Shown here: piece by piece, positions 1-7,925 of the stretch
How positions within the stretch are numbered: the stretch's first letter is position 1
Layout: each line of letters starts with the position of its first letter
Origin: Gryllotalpicola protaetiae
Lineage (GTDB): Bacteria; Actinomycetota; Actinomycetes; Actinomycetales; Microbacteriaceae
Assembly (NCBI RefSeq): GCF_003627055.1
Contig: NZ_CP032624.1
Coordinates: forward strand, 2,108,001 to 2,172,000
Length of the DNA stretch: 64,000 nt
Direction: 5' to 3'
Notes under the pieces: model-generated
Database searches by the model: none
What the model was told of the DNA's origin: nothing
Seen by the model: only the letters and a program-made list of their open reading frames with translations
Made by a program: the position numbers and the translations under genes

Positions 1-1
1 C

Positions 2-328
2 GCAGGCTGGACCGCAATCGCCTTTAAATACCTCGCGGATGTGGCTGGAAGCCCATCGGCCGTGCTCGACAATCACACCAACCTGCTGCATCGCCTTCTG
101 CTCCAGCCCTGGCTGGGGCCATCTTCCCTTGTCTTCGTCGTCGATGCGGGGCATCGCGAAGCGGGGGCTTTATGGGGTGAGGCATTTGAACGGGGATTTC
201 GGCTGATGTTTTCCCAGATCGCCCAACAGATCGGACACGAATCTGCAGCGAATTACGCGCTCGGCCTGGTTGCGCAACTTGAGCCTCGTGACCGCCAGTT
301 GGCGCTTGCCGTCATTCTCAGTCCCTAG
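2..328 (+). CDS. Hypothetical protein, 5'-truncated by window edge
   Basis: The reading frame is open from the first bases of the window to a TAG at 326-328, so this is probably the C-terminal part of a longer gene; an internal GTG at 41 could also start it. The visible 108 residues are mildly hydrophobic and alpha-helical in character (for example SLVFVVDAG and FRLMFSQIAQQIGHE) without a motif I recognise. Codon use looks ordinary for the region. No function is proposed. Being cut by the window, its real start and partner genes are unknown. Confidence 0.4.
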   Translation, partial: AGWTAIAFKYLADVAGSPSAVLDNHTNLLHRLLLQPWLGPSSLVFVVDAGHREAGALWGEAFERGFRLMFSQIAQQIGHESAANYALGLVAQLEPRDRQLALAVILSP

Positions 329-353
329 ATAACTTCCGCATTGGAAGCCTGTC

Positions 354-497
354 GTGATTGCGGCGGGCTTCAAGCGCTCAATGCTCAAGTCCGGCGATCA
401 CCGCGTCGAGGTTCTTGTGGCACAGACGAAGGTCGCCGACGCTATCGAGCGGGCGATACGTGCAACAGCACCCTTCTCGGATGCTATTGGAGGGTGA
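354..497 (+). CDS. Possible small protein or gene fragment (47 aa)
   Basis: A short frame from GTG 354 to TGA 495-497 reads MIAAGFKRSMLKSGDHRVEV and continues with an amphipathic helix-like tail (TKVADAIERAIRATAPFSD). Its codon choice resembles real genes of the window, and the frame is open back to 333, so it may be the remnant of a larger gene rather than an independent one. No clear Shine-Dalgarno sequence precedes the GTG. The remaining DNA from 498 to 736 shows another open frame but nothing that supports a gene. Low confidence. Confidence 0.25.
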   Translation: MIAAGFKRSMLKSGDHRVEVLVAQTKVADAIERAIRATAPFSDAIGG

Positions 498-736
498 CGG
501 CGACGTTCGTAGTCCACCTCATGGCGGCGCCCAATTGGGAGGTGGGAAATGCGGCGTCAGCAATGTCCTGCAGGTCGACTTGACCGTACCCACTCTGCCG
601 CCCGAAGTGGCGTCTTGTGCGGTAGCGGCCGGTCGGGGAGTCTCACCGGAGGAAGCCGACGACGGGGTCCGTGCGCGGGGCGCAACCGAGAGTGAAGCAG
701 GTCGCGTCAATGCGGATCTATGAGAGGGGGACTACG

Positions 737-1054
737 TTGTCCGACCGGTACACGCAGCAGCAGTACTACTGCTACCCGCCGACTGTCATTGTGCAGACGC
801 GTCCGAAGGGCCGCTCGATCTCCGGCTTCGTGCTCGGGTTCGTGTCGTTCGGGTTCGGCTGGACGCTCATCGTCCCGGTGGTCGGCCTGATCCTGTCGGG
901 ACTTGGTCTCCAGCGAGAACCGTCAGGGAAGACGTTCGCCATTTGGGGTCTCGTTCTGAACGGACTCGCGGTGTTGGGATGGCTGATCGGCGTCATACTG
1001 ATCGTTGCCACATTTCAAGCGGCGCACGCCATCAGCTCGAGCTACGGGTACTGA
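737..1054 (+). CDS. Small membrane protein, DUF4190-like
   Basis: A 105-residue protein with a short polar Tyr/Gln-rich N-terminus (DRYTQQQYYCYPP) followed by two hydrophobic segments at about residues 34-57 and 71-95, separated by a short loop with a QREPSGK turn. This is the pattern of DUF4190-type actinobacterial membrane proteins. The TTG start at 737 is preferred because GAGAGGGGG lies 7 bases upstream; an in-frame ATG at 710 would add nine residues without a good ribosome-binding site. Its role is unknown; such proteins often sit near other membrane proteins of unknown function, as here with the convergent gene that follows. Confidence 0.6.
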   Translation: MSDRYTQQQYYCYPPTVIVQTRPKGRSISGFVLGFVSFGFGWTLIVPVVGLILSGLGLQREPSGKTFAIWGLVLNGLAVLGWLIGVILIVATFQAAHAISSSYGY

Positions 1055-1081
1055 GCGGTCCCGTATGCGGCCTGGCGATGC

Positions 1082-1837
1082 CTATCGGTCGACCACTTTG
1101 TTCGCGTCCGGGTCGACGCCGACCGCCATCCCGCTGACGGTGTCGCGCACGGTGAACGTGTAGGAGCCCGGCGTGACGCCGTACTCGACCGACATGTACG
1201 GCGCGATCTTGGCGTATGTCGCACCGGGCGACACGACGGTGCCGTCAGGCTCGACGCTGAGCACGGAGGGAAGCATCCCGTGCGCCTTGTCGTATTGCAG
1301 AACCGCGCCGAACTCGATCGCGACGTGCACAAGGTTCGCGTGAAGCTGGTTCGTCGGGTCGACGTCGGCACCGTCGAACGGAGCGACGACCCTAGCCGCG
1401 GGCGCGGGATTGACTGGACTCGGCGGTAGCGCGACAGGTATCGCTGGTGCGGATGCTGCGTTTGCGGTCTGCAGGTTCGGCATGGTCGGCACGTGACCGG
1501 GCAGATAGAAGGCGGCAAGCGACCAGAGGCACAGGATTGTGCCGACGACGCCGAGAGTGCCGCCCACGGCCGATAGGAAGAGCCCACCGCCCGCGTGCCG
1601 GTACCGCACGGCGAGGGCGACAGCGGAGATGCCAGCGGTGGTGATGACCCACCCGGTGTAGCCCGGCCTGGAAACCGCGAGCAGAGGAAGCGCTGTCGCG
1701 ATCAGTCCGAGCAGCACAGAGACGAGGCCATTCAGCGGTCGCGGCCTGACTCGGGTCAGGGTGTACACCGGACGGCTCGTGCGCGCCGGACTCTCGTCCC
1801 AGTAGCCAGCTGGCGACCAGTCTCTCGGACCGCTCAC
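1082..1837 (-). CDS. Membrane protein with pilin-like C-terminal region, unknown function
   Basis: A 251-residue protein. After a polar N-terminus (about 32 residues) there are three hydrophobic segments (about 34-55, 60-78 and 88-112), then a Pro/Ala-rich linker and a soluble domain of about 110 residues ending in a Thr/Val-rich beta-type stretch (GSYTFTVRDTVSGMAVGV). The GTG start at 1837 has a GAGGGGGA ribosome-binding site 8 bases upstream on the minus strand. The gene converges on the DUF4190-like gene, and both could be surface or envelope proteins. The resemblance of the C-terminus to pilin-like domains is an impression only. Confidence 0.5.
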   Translation of the reverse strand: MSGPRDWSPAGYWDESPARTSRPVYTLTRVRPRPLNGLVSVLLGLIATALPLLAVSRPGYTGWVITTAGISAVALAVRYRHAGGGLFLSAVGGTLGVVGTILCLWSLAAFYLPGHVPTMPNLQTANAASAPAIPVALPPSPVNPAPAARVVAPFDGADVDPTNQLHANLVHVAIEFGAVLQYDKAHGMLPSVLSVEPDGTVVSPGATYAKIAPYMSVEYGVTPGSYTFTVRDTVSGMAVGVDPDANKVVDR

Positions 1838-2081
1838 GTCTAGTTCCCCCTCAGATCAGCCATCCACTGTCTACGGGCTGCGTCAGGAACGAGGCGACCC
1901 CCAGTGAAGGAGGCATCCGCCGCGTCACAGCCTGCACATGGCGCGTCAGCGAATCACCTCGATGGCGGCGACCCCCTGACGCCGTGCGCGCGTTCTGCGC
2001 GCGACTTTCGCTCCGTCTGTGCAACGTGCAAGTAAGAGCGATTCCTGCTCAGGGGTCACCCGTTGCGAAAGGCGGAGACGG

Positions 2082-2531
2082 ATGAGTACTCGAGTTCACC
2101 TGGCGATCGAGGGCAGCCTCGCCGCCGACCCGATGCCGGGCGAATCGTCCAGCGGAACAAAATTCACGAGATTCATCGTCCAAGTCAGTGATCGCAAGCG
2201 GCAGGACGGCGAGTGGATCGACGGGGACACCGACGTGCACCACGTCATCGCGTTTGGTCGTATCGGCCAGAACGTGTGCGACAGCCCCGCGAAGGGCGAC
2301 ATGGCTATCGTCACCGGGGACCTCAAGTTCCGCCACGTGACGGATGCCAAGAGCGGGCGCCTCCGCGACGACACCGAGATCGTGGCTGACGCGGTCGCAC
2401 CCTCCCTTCGACACGTGCCCGCGCGCGCAGTGCGCGCGCCGCGGCCCGAAGTCGAGCCGGCCGCGGTTCGGGTGACCAGCTGGCCGGTGCGAGTGCCAGG
2501 GACTAACCGCACCGCGACGTCGCTGTCATGA
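2082..2531 (+). CDS. ssb: Single-stranded DNA-binding protein, mobile-element type
   Basis: The 149-residue protein has the OB-fold layout of SSB: an N-terminal strand (TRVHLAIEGSLAADP), KFTRFIVQVSDR, a DTDVHHVIAFGRIGQNVC segment and the GDLKFRHVTDAK loop. It binds single-stranded DNA in this family. Unlike chromosomal SSB it has no acidic tip; the C-terminus is short, basic and ends TNRTATSLS, so the usual docking tail for repair and replication partners is missing. Start ATG 2082 follows a GGCGGAG sequence. Short tail-less SSBs are common on plasmids and integrative elements, which agrees with the unknown genes around it. Confidence 0.75.
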   Translation: MSTRVHLAIEGSLAADPMPGESSSGTKFTRFIVQVSDRKRQDGEWIDGDTDVHHVIAFGRIGQNVCDSPAKGDMAIVTGDLKFRHVTDAKSGRLRDDTEIVADAVAPSLRHVPARAVRAPRPEVEPAAVRVTSWPVRVPGTNRTATSLS

Positions 2532-2554
2532 CCGCCGTTGTGACGGCCGAAGCC

Positions 2555-3016
2555 CTACTCGCCAGCGGCCTGCGCGAGAAGACGGGCGAGAAGGTGTCCG
2601 CGATCGGCCTCGAGCTGTGCGAGCGCCGCGTCGTCGCCGCGTGCGATCAGCGGACCTTCCGCCGCGACGGATTTGCCCCACGATGCAAGAAAATCCAGTG
2701 CGATCGCGTCGGCTTCGGATGCCTGGCGGGTGGGGTGTGCGCTCAGGATGGCATCCCGCAGCTGATCACAAGCGGCCTCCATGACAAGGTCGAGCACCGC
2801 ATCGAACTGAACGAGGTCAACCTTCATGGCCGCCGTCTCCACGCCAGCGGCACTGGAGATTCCGGCCGCAGCGAACGTTCGCGCGGCAACTCTCGCGTGG
2901 CGAAGCAGCACCTGCGAAGCATCCGATTCAAGTTCATTGATCTCGGTCACCTCGCCAGGATGGCAGACCTCGCGAGAGGCCACTTCCCGGCGACGCTCGA
3001 TGTGCAGAATCCCCAC
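2555..3016 (-). CDS. Hypothetical protein
   Basis: A 153-residue, mainly helical, Ala/Leu/Asp-rich protein with no family I recognise (segments such as QFDAVLDLVMEAACDQLRD). The minus-strand reading has natural codon use for this genome, whereas the plus-strand frames across the same DNA give Arg/Ser-rich nonsense-like proteins; that is why the minus strand was chosen. The start is uncertain: GTG at 3016, 2983 and 2950 are all possible, and the longest would lie only 20 bp from the divergent coiled-coil gene. It converges with ssb. Confidence 0.45.
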   Translation of the reverse strand: MGILHIERRREVASREVCHPGEVTEINELESDASQVLLRHARVAARTFAAAGISSAAGVETAAMKVDLVQFDAVLDLVMEAACDQLRDAILSAHPTRQASEADAIALDFLASWGKSVAAEGPLIARGDDAALAQLEADRGHLLARLLAQAAGE

Positions 3017-3036
3017 GCATCTTCGGAGGTGCCGCG

Positions 3037-4215
3037 GTGAGAACTGGAGACTCTGGCGATGAACGCGATCGATCGGACGCAGGCGATGAGGCGGCGCGAG
3101 CGAGCAGGAGGGCGGCGAAGGAACGTTGGCGGCGCAGTCCGGCGGGGAAGGCGTGGATCGCCCGTTACAACGCGGAGCATCGCGAGAAGCGACTCCAGCA
3201 GAATCGCGATTACAACCTTCGTCCAGACGTCATCGAACGCAAGGTGCGGAATCGAGTCGAAAACGCTGAGAACCTCGCCGCCCGGCGCCGCGAAATCGAG
3301 CAGAGACATCGGGCGCGGCTGGCCGCGCGAGATCTTGCCAACGCCAAGAAGCGGGCGAATTACCACGACGATCCAGAACCGGCGAAGGCCAGAGCGAAAG
3401 CCTGGGTCGAGGCCAACCCGGATCGCGTGAAGCAGATCAAGGCCGCGAGCCGGGAGCGGAATCGGGAAGCGCGTAGAGCGCGCGATCGCGAGCGATATGC
3501 GGCGGAGGCCGAGCAGCGCCGACAAGCCCAGCGCGAATACCGAGCTCGCCCGGAGAACCGGGAGAAGATCGCTGCGCAGAAGCGCGAGTCGGAACGGCGG
3601 CGGCGCTCGGCCGACCGCGATGCGTACGCCGCCTATCAGCGTGAGTACCGCGCCCGCGAGAAGCGGAGGCGCGAGCTGGGGCTTCCTCCGAGGCCGCTGC
3701 GTCGCAGCACCCGGGCGGAGGTGGAGGCGAACGAAGTCGCCGCATTCGATTTCTTTGTGAGTCGCCGCCGAGATGCCGTTGTGCGTGCGCTCAAGGCCGA
3801 GTCGCTCGCGGTCCATCGAGCTGCGACGGATGCTCCTGCCGAGTTAACCAGCGAGGCCGCGCTGCGCGATGCGCAGCGACTCATCGAGTTGATCGACAGG
3901 CGAGCGCAACGGGAGTCCGAGCGCTTCGCTGCGTTCATGGCCAGCCGGGCAGGCGATGAGTTGCGCGAGGAAGTGCAGATGGACAACGCGGCCCGCATTC
4001 ACTTCGGCAAGAAGCCGTATCCGGATGTCTTGGCCGAGGTGAATCGGCGAGCATCGGCGCTTCTCGAAGAGGAGACGCAGCGCCTTCGAAGCGAGCGCGC
4101 TCGGATCCTTGAAGCGCAGGCGCGTAGGGCCGCAACAGGACCGGAAACGGGCGGGCCAGGGTGGAACCCCGGTGCCGGCTATCGCCGGAGTCGGACGGGT
4201 CCCGCTCGGTCCTGA
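3037..4215 (+). CDS. Arg/Glu-rich repetitive coiled-coil protein
   Basis: A 392-residue, extremely basic and acidic protein, built largely of charged helix. From about residue 35 to 215 it carries imperfect repeats of the kind Y-x4-E/P-x-x-R/K (AEHREKRLQQNRDY, WVEANPDRVKQIKA, YRARPENREKIAAQ, YAAYQREYRARE). Similar repeats precede or follow DNA-binding or nuclease domains in some phage and homing-endonuclease-type proteins, but no nuclease motif is visible here. A more ordinary region follows (residues 225-365), and the last 25 residues (GPGWNPGAG and onward) look like unrelated read-through. The GTG start has a GGAGGT site 6 bases upstream. Confidence 0.55.
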   Translation: MRTGDSGDERDRSDAGDEAARASRRAAKERWRRSPAGKAWIARYNAEHREKRLQQNRDYNLRPDVIERKVRNRVENAENLAARRREIEQRHRARLAARDLANAKKRANYHDDPEPAKARAKAWVEANPDRVKQIKAASRERNREARRARDRERYAAEAEQRRQAQREYRARPENREKIAAQKRESERRRRSADRDAYAAYQREYRAREKRRRELGLPPRPLRRSTRAEVEANEVAAFDFFVSRRRDAVVRALKAESLAVHRAATDAPAELTSEAALRDAQRLIELIDRRAQRESERFAAFMASRAGDELREEVQMDNAARIHFGKKPYPDVLAEVNRRASALLEEETQRLRSERARILEAQARRAATGPETGGPGWNPGAGYRRSRTGPARS

Positions 4216-4314
4216 GCCCCATTGTGACTTGCGAACGCGAGCCACATGTTCTAACTTAACGACGTCGAATTCCGACTTAAATTCGTACACCTGTTCTCTT
4301 CGGAGGTGCCCCTG

Positions 4315-4572
4315 ATGTCCATGATTGCCCACGTGGGCGAGCCGGTTCGCCTTCTGCTCGATGCCGGCAGGCCGTCGCGTTTCTACTGGGGCGAGCGCTG
4401 GGTCGTAACCTCCGCCGAGCCTGATGGCTTTGACTATCTGGGCGACGAGACGCGGGTGGCATCCTGGCATGTTGCAGCTCAGACCGAAGATCAGAGCGAC
4501 GCCGCCGTCTTTGAATTGACGCGTGACTACGCGGCCGGCGGCTGGGTGCTCGACTCCATTGCGTATGCCTGA
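4315..4572 (+). CDS. Small DUF6504-like protein
   Basis: An 85-residue protein with the layout EPVRLLLDAGRPSRFYWGERW in the first 30 residues and a C-terminal GGWVLDSIAYA; this pattern (x-G-x-P-x-x-F-x-W-x-x-R-W, then W-x-L) resembles the small DUF6504 family of actinobacteria, which is often found near mutagenesis or repair genes. The start ATG 4315 is supported by GGAGG 8 bases upstream; an in-frame GTG at 4306 overlaps that site and is less likely. The next gene starts 2 bp after its stop, so the two are probably co-transcribed. Confidence 0.5.
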   Translation: MSMIAHVGEPVRLLLDAGRPSRFYWGERWVVTSAEPDGFDYLGDETRVASWHVAAQTEDQSDAAVFELTRDYAAGGWVLDSIAYA

Positions 4573-4574
4573 GC

Positions 4575-4934
4575 GTGGGCGGTCAGACCCGATATCCGTC
4601 GCGGCTCGACGCGGCGATCATACGCGGCCTGATTCGTCCGCTACCGGTCTCACTGCCCGAGCAAATTACCGGGCCGTTGCGCGACGTCTCGCACGTCAAG
4701 GTCTGGGTGCTGCTCGAGTTCCTCACGTGCAACGGGCCGGTCTGGGTTGAAGTCGAAGCAACGGCGGTCGCATGGAACGCCCGATTCGTGCGCGTCGAGA
4801 CCGTGCTGCCAGGCGGTGATGCGGTGACGGCGACAGTTTTCGCGTCGGCGTGCCGCCGCTACGACCTCGAGGAGGAGCGCGCGAAACGCCGTGCGGTGAT
4901 GGATGCCAATCGTCAAGGCATCCGCAGACCATAG
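4575..4934 (+). CDS. Hypothetical protein
   Basis: A 119-residue protein with a central beta-type stretch (VKVWVLLEFL, VWVEVEATAVAW, RFVRVETVLP) and a charged C-terminal helix (DLEEERAKRRAVMDANRQ). No family is recognised. The GTG at 4575 lies 2 bp after the stop of the DUF6504-like gene, which points to an operon of two. The function is unknown; plasmids and integrative elements of actinobacteria carry many such small proteins. Confidence 0.45.
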   Translation: MGGQTRYPSRLDAAIIRGLIRPLPVSLPEQITGPLRDVSHVKVWVLLEFLTCNGPVWVEVEATAVAWNARFVRVETVLPGGDAVTATVFASACRRYDLEEERAKRRAVMDANRQGIRRP

Positions 4935-5036
4935 GCCTGTCACCAGTTCGCGCCGCCTCGTCTCGTTGCGATGCAAGTTTCCACCGCCGCGAAGAACCTC
5001 CACCATTCGGCATCCGACGTTCGTAAACTCGGCACC

Positions 5037-6257
5037 ATGCACGGGTTCGGCGACCAGCTGACGACGGGGGAGCGTATCGCGCACTACCGTGCGCGTCGCG
5101 GACTGACGCAGTCGGTGTTGGCGAACCTCGTGGGTCGCACCGAGGACTGGCTGAGCAAGATCGAGCGCGGCGAGCGTGAGATTCGCCGTGTTGACGTGCT
5201 CGTCGATCTGGCTCGAGAGCTCAGGGTCACGCTGGGTGACCTAATCGGGCAGCCGGCGCTCGCCGAAGACGATCGACACGATGACGACGTGCCCGCGGTG
5301 CGGGAAGCGCTCATGTCGCCGCGTCTGCTGTCGCGCACTCTGTTTCGGCATCCGGCATCGTCACCGCCCGATATCGCTTCCGCGCGGAGACTCGCGACCT
5401 TTGCTTGGGATGACTACCAAGCGGGAAGACTCGGCCGTGTCACCGCCGCTCTGCCTGGACTGATCCTCACGGCGCAGGCCCTGGAGGACACTGCAGACAC
5501 GGCCGGCGACGCAGGCCAACACTTCGCGATCAGCGCTCGCATCCATCACCTGGCAACGACGACTTTGATGAAGTTTGGCGAGACCGACCTGGCATGGATC
5601 GCCGCCGAGCGTGCGCTACGGGCGTCGGATGCGTCCGGTGATCCGCTAGTCCTCGGATCTGCGGCTCGAGCTGGCACTCACGCTCTGCTCGGTCTCGGGC
5701 GGTATGCGGAGGCGATCGAGTTGGGCACGACGGCCGTTGAATGGATGCGAGCGCAGATCGAAGCATCCGACGACGTGGCGCTCAGCCTGAGCGGGATGCT
5801 TCAACTTCGGCTCGCTGTTGCAGCAGCACGACGGGCCGACAGGACGGCTTCAAGTGACTTTCTCGATCAGGCTGCCCGCGCCGCACGCAAGCTCGGCCGG
5901 GACGCGAACCTGTGGCACACGGGCTTCGGGCCGACGAACGTCGTGCTTCATCGAATGGCGGTTGCCCTGGACCTCGGTGACGTTGCGTTCCTTGTCGAGC
6001 ACGGCCCGCGGGTGAATGTGGATCACATGCCAGCCGAGCGCGCGACGTCGTTCCAGGTCGACCTGGCGCGCGGGCTGAGCCTCGCGGCGCGCGACGGCGA
6101 TGCGGTAGAACTGCTGTTGTCAGCCGAGCAGGTCTCACCGGGCATTGTGCGGCACAGTCCGCTTGCTCGCGAAGCCTTACGCGAGATGCACCGACGTGAC
6201 CGTGGTCGGAGCGAACTGCTGTCGGGCCTGGCTGAGCGTTGCCGAGTCGTGGCATGA
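5037..6257 (+). CDS. XRE-family helix-turn-helix regulator with TPR-like C-terminal domain
   Basis: A 406-residue protein. Residues 8-65 form a classic Cro/CI helix-turn-helix (GERIAHYRARRGLTQSVLAN, then EDWLSKIERGEREI). The remainder is a run of Ala/Leu-rich helices of TPR type, as in large Streptomyces XRE regulators that bind a ligand or peptide. The ATG 5037 is chosen because a TAAACT box ends 7 bases before it, giving a leaderless transcript; no Shine-Dalgarno is present. Its stop overlaps the flavoprotein start (ATGA), so the two proteins are translationally coupled and probably work together. Confidence 0.75.
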   Translation: MHGFGDQLTTGERIAHYRARRGLTQSVLANLVGRTEDWLSKIERGEREIRRVDVLVDLARELRVTLGDLIGQPALAEDDRHDDDVPAVREALMSPRLLSRTLFRHPASSPPDIASARRLATFAWDDYQAGRLGRVTAALPGLILTAQALEDTADTAGDAGQHFAISARIHHLATTTLMKFGETDLAWIAAERALRASDASGDPLVLGSAARAGTHALLGLGRYAEAIELGTTAVEWMRAQIEASDDVALSLSGMLQLRLAVAAARRADRTASSDFLDQAARAARKLGRDANLWHTGFGPTNVVLHRMAVALDLGDVAFLVEHGPRVNVDHMPAERATSFQVDLARGLSLAARDGDAVELLLSAEQVSPGIVRHSPLAREALREMHRRDRGRSELLSGLAERCRVVA

Positions 6258-6814
6258 CGGACTCTTCGCCCGTCGTCGCGGTGGTGGGGTGCGCCGCCGG
6301 GGGCCTTGAGGAACTTCGGCCGAAACTCGTCCAACCGCTACTCGCCAAGGGCTATCGGGTGGCGGTCACACTGACGCCGGTGGCTGGCGCGTGGTTCCGC
6401 GAATCCGGCGAAGCCGAGCGGATTGCGGATATTACGGGCTTGCCGGTGCGCAGCAACCCGAGGTTGCCGACGGATGCCAGCCCGCATCCGACATCCGATG
6501 TCGTAGTCGTCGCCCCGGCGACGGCGAATACTGTCGCGAAGCTGGCGCTCGGAATAGCAGACAACCAGGCGCTTACGGCGGTCAACGAGTCGATGGGTGT
6601 CGTCCCGGTGATCGTCTTTCCGCGCGTGAATGCCGCACATGCTCGGCACCCAGCGTGGCAGGGGCACCTCGCGGCATTGCGTGGAGGTGGCGTACACCTC
6701 GTTTATGGCGATGAGGTGTGGCCATTGCACGAGCCCCGCACGCGGCCCGGGCGTGAACTTCCTTGGGGGTCAATTCTCGTTGCCGTCGACCGGGCGCTGG
6801 CTGCCGTTCGATAG
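6254..6814 (+). CDS. Flavoprotein of the HFCD (CoaC/Dfp-like) family
   Basis: A 186-residue protein with the Rossmann-like HFCD fold: an N-terminal strand and glycine turn (VVAVVGCAAGGLEELRP), the S/T-rich middle, and the family signature region VVVVAPATANTVAKLALGIADNQ followed by a PVIVFPRVN strand. HFCD proteins bind FMN and usually decarboxylate or oxidise small thiol or peptide substrates. The partnership of an XRE/TPR regulator directly overlapping a flavoprotein of this type is common in actinobacteria. The substrate is unknown; the CoaBC ligase half is absent, so it is not simply the pantothenate-pathway enzyme. Confidence 0.7.
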   Translation: MTDSSPVVAVVGCAAGGLEELRPKLVQPLLAKGYRVAVTLTPVAGAWFRESGEAERIADITGLPVRSNPRLPTDASPHPTSDVVVVAPATANTVAKLALGIADNQALTAVNESMGVVPVIVFPRVNAAHARHPAWQGHLAALRGGGVHLVYGDEVWPLHEPRTRPGRELPWGSILVAVDRALAAVR

Positions 6815-6884
6815 AATCTGCTTCCGTCGGCAACCCGGACACTGTGTCCGGGCTGATCGGCCGCATCGCTCTGAGACTTGTGTC

Positions 6885-7217
6885 GTGAGCATCGCCGCGC
6901 CGGATCCCGGAGAGTTGAGGATCTTCATCCTCGATACGGGCGACCGCGACTCGGCGCTACGCGGCGGCCTCATTTGCGTGACGGGATCGGCAAATCCGAC
7001 ACCCGGGGAGAAAGCGGCGTGCGTCGACATTGTCAGCCGGTACGCAATGGACGGCTGGGCGGTCGCTGCCGATCCGCGCACATCGCTTGGTCGTCTCGCT
7101 GCCAGGACAGCGTTTTCAGCGAGAGTCCCGTTCCTGGCACTAACACGTGTCGCGGCCGTCGCCGCGAAGACAACGACTCCGGCAACGATTCGGCGGATCG
7201 TTGCCCGGGTCGACTGA
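6885..7217 (+). CDS. Small SLOG/DprA-like Rossmann protein (tentative)
   Basis: A 110-residue protein starting at GTG 6885, 70 bp after the flavoprotein. Its core (LICVTGSANPTPGEKAACVD, then YAMDGWAVAADPRTSLGRLA) follows the order strand, G-S/T loop, helix, D/G-W-x-V strand, R-x-x-LG seen in nucleotide-binding SLOG/DprA folds, but it is much shorter than DprA and lacks the rest of that protein. It could act as a nucleotide sensor with the flavoprotein and the XRE regulator. The assignment rests on pattern only; a plain hypothetical protein is the alternative. Confidence 0.4.
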   Translation: MSIAAPDPGELRIFILDTGDRDSALRGGLICVTGSANPTPGEKAACVDIVSRYAMDGWAVAADPRTSLGRLAARTAFSARVPFLALTRVAAVAAKTTTPATIRRIVARVD

Positions 7218-7248
7218 TGGGTGCCTCCGCCCGAATACGGCCGGCGAG

Positions 7249-7677
7249 TCAGCTGTAAGCCGATGGGAATCCATCCTTCGCCCACGTTTCTTCGGCTGTG
7301 GAACCGCCCGGCGGCGGAAATAACCCGTTGATCATCCACAACTGTTCGCTGGTCTCGTCGGCGTGGAACTCCCAGTGCACGTCGGGATAGTTGTTGAGCG
7401 TCGGCGCAATCATTCCCTTGATCCACTCAGCGTTCCTGCGGCGCGACTCAGCGTCCGAGGCATGACGCGCAATGTGATCGACTGAAATCCGAACCGCGGC
7501 GGACGATGGCTCGCCGCCGACATACATGTCTTCCGGCGACGTCTCGCGGAATACGGTCACTACATAAAAGCGTGGGAGCCCCACAGCCTCGTAGTGGTCG
7601 GCGATACGAGATGCCAGGTCTCGTTTTTCCTGGCCGTCGAGGAATCCTGGCGAATGGTAGATCGTCCACATGGGCAT
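7249..7677 (-). CDS. Tautomerase-superfamily protein, cis-CaaD-like (Tautomerase_3)
   Basis: A 142-residue protein beginning M-P, so removal of Met exposes the catalytic Pro1 of the tautomerase superfamily. The length, a His near position 27, the Arg-rich helix after VDHIAR and the C-terminal NGLFPPPGG match the cis-3-chloroacrylate dehalogenase-like branch, whose members are single long subunits of about 140-150 residues. Known relatives tautomerise or hydrate alpha/beta-unsaturated acids. Whether this one dehalogenates cannot be told. The gene stands alone, convergent with the preceding cluster. Confidence 0.7.
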   Translation of the reverse strand: MPMWTIYHSPGFLDGQEKRDLASRIADHYEAVGLPRFYVVTVFRETSPEDMYVGGEPSSAAVRISVDHIARHASDAESRRRNAEWIKGMIAPTLNNYPDVHWEFHADETSEQLWMINGLFPPPGGSTAEETWAKDGFPSAYS

Positions 7678-7831
7678 GACGGCTATTGCTCCGACCTCGC
7701 TAGCGGATAAGTTCCACCGTTGACCCTATGCCAGCTGACTATCGGAAGAGAAGCTAACGTTGCCCGGCGAAAGTCGCTGGCGCCCCCCGCAAGAGCTTTT
7801 AACCGCCTCTGGGTGGCGGGGAGTGCTGCGT

Positions 7832-7854
7832 CTGGCTATACTTTTGCAAGTTAG
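7832..7854. promoter_or_regulatory. Set-1 inverted repeat upstream of aldo/keto reductase
   Basis: CTGGCTA-N9-AAGTTAG fits the family CTRACTT-N9-AAGTYAG in 5 of 7 left and 7 of 7 right arm positions. A second symmetry, GCAAG-N6-CTTGC (7847-7862), overlaps it. It lies 72 bp upstream of the reductase GTG. Probable regulator-binding site; the likely binder is one of the HxlR proteins of this window. Confidence 0.5.
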
Positions 7855-7925
7855 GGCTTGCGAGCTGCGCCTTGCCGGCGCGATGGGCTGGACTCGCAGT
7901 TCGCGATCGAAAGGGAGGATCGCTA

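Noticed and set aside
498-723. Plus-strand frame ending at 723 upstream of the DUF4190-like gene
   Set aside because: Codon use is passable but there is no start with a ribosome-binding site, no motif and no partner; not enough to call a gene.
4250-4295. TCTAACTTAACGACG as a further set-1 operator before the DUF6504-like gene
   Set aside because: Only one arm (CTAACTT) is present and no AAGTYAG-like arm occurs at the fixed 9-nt distance.
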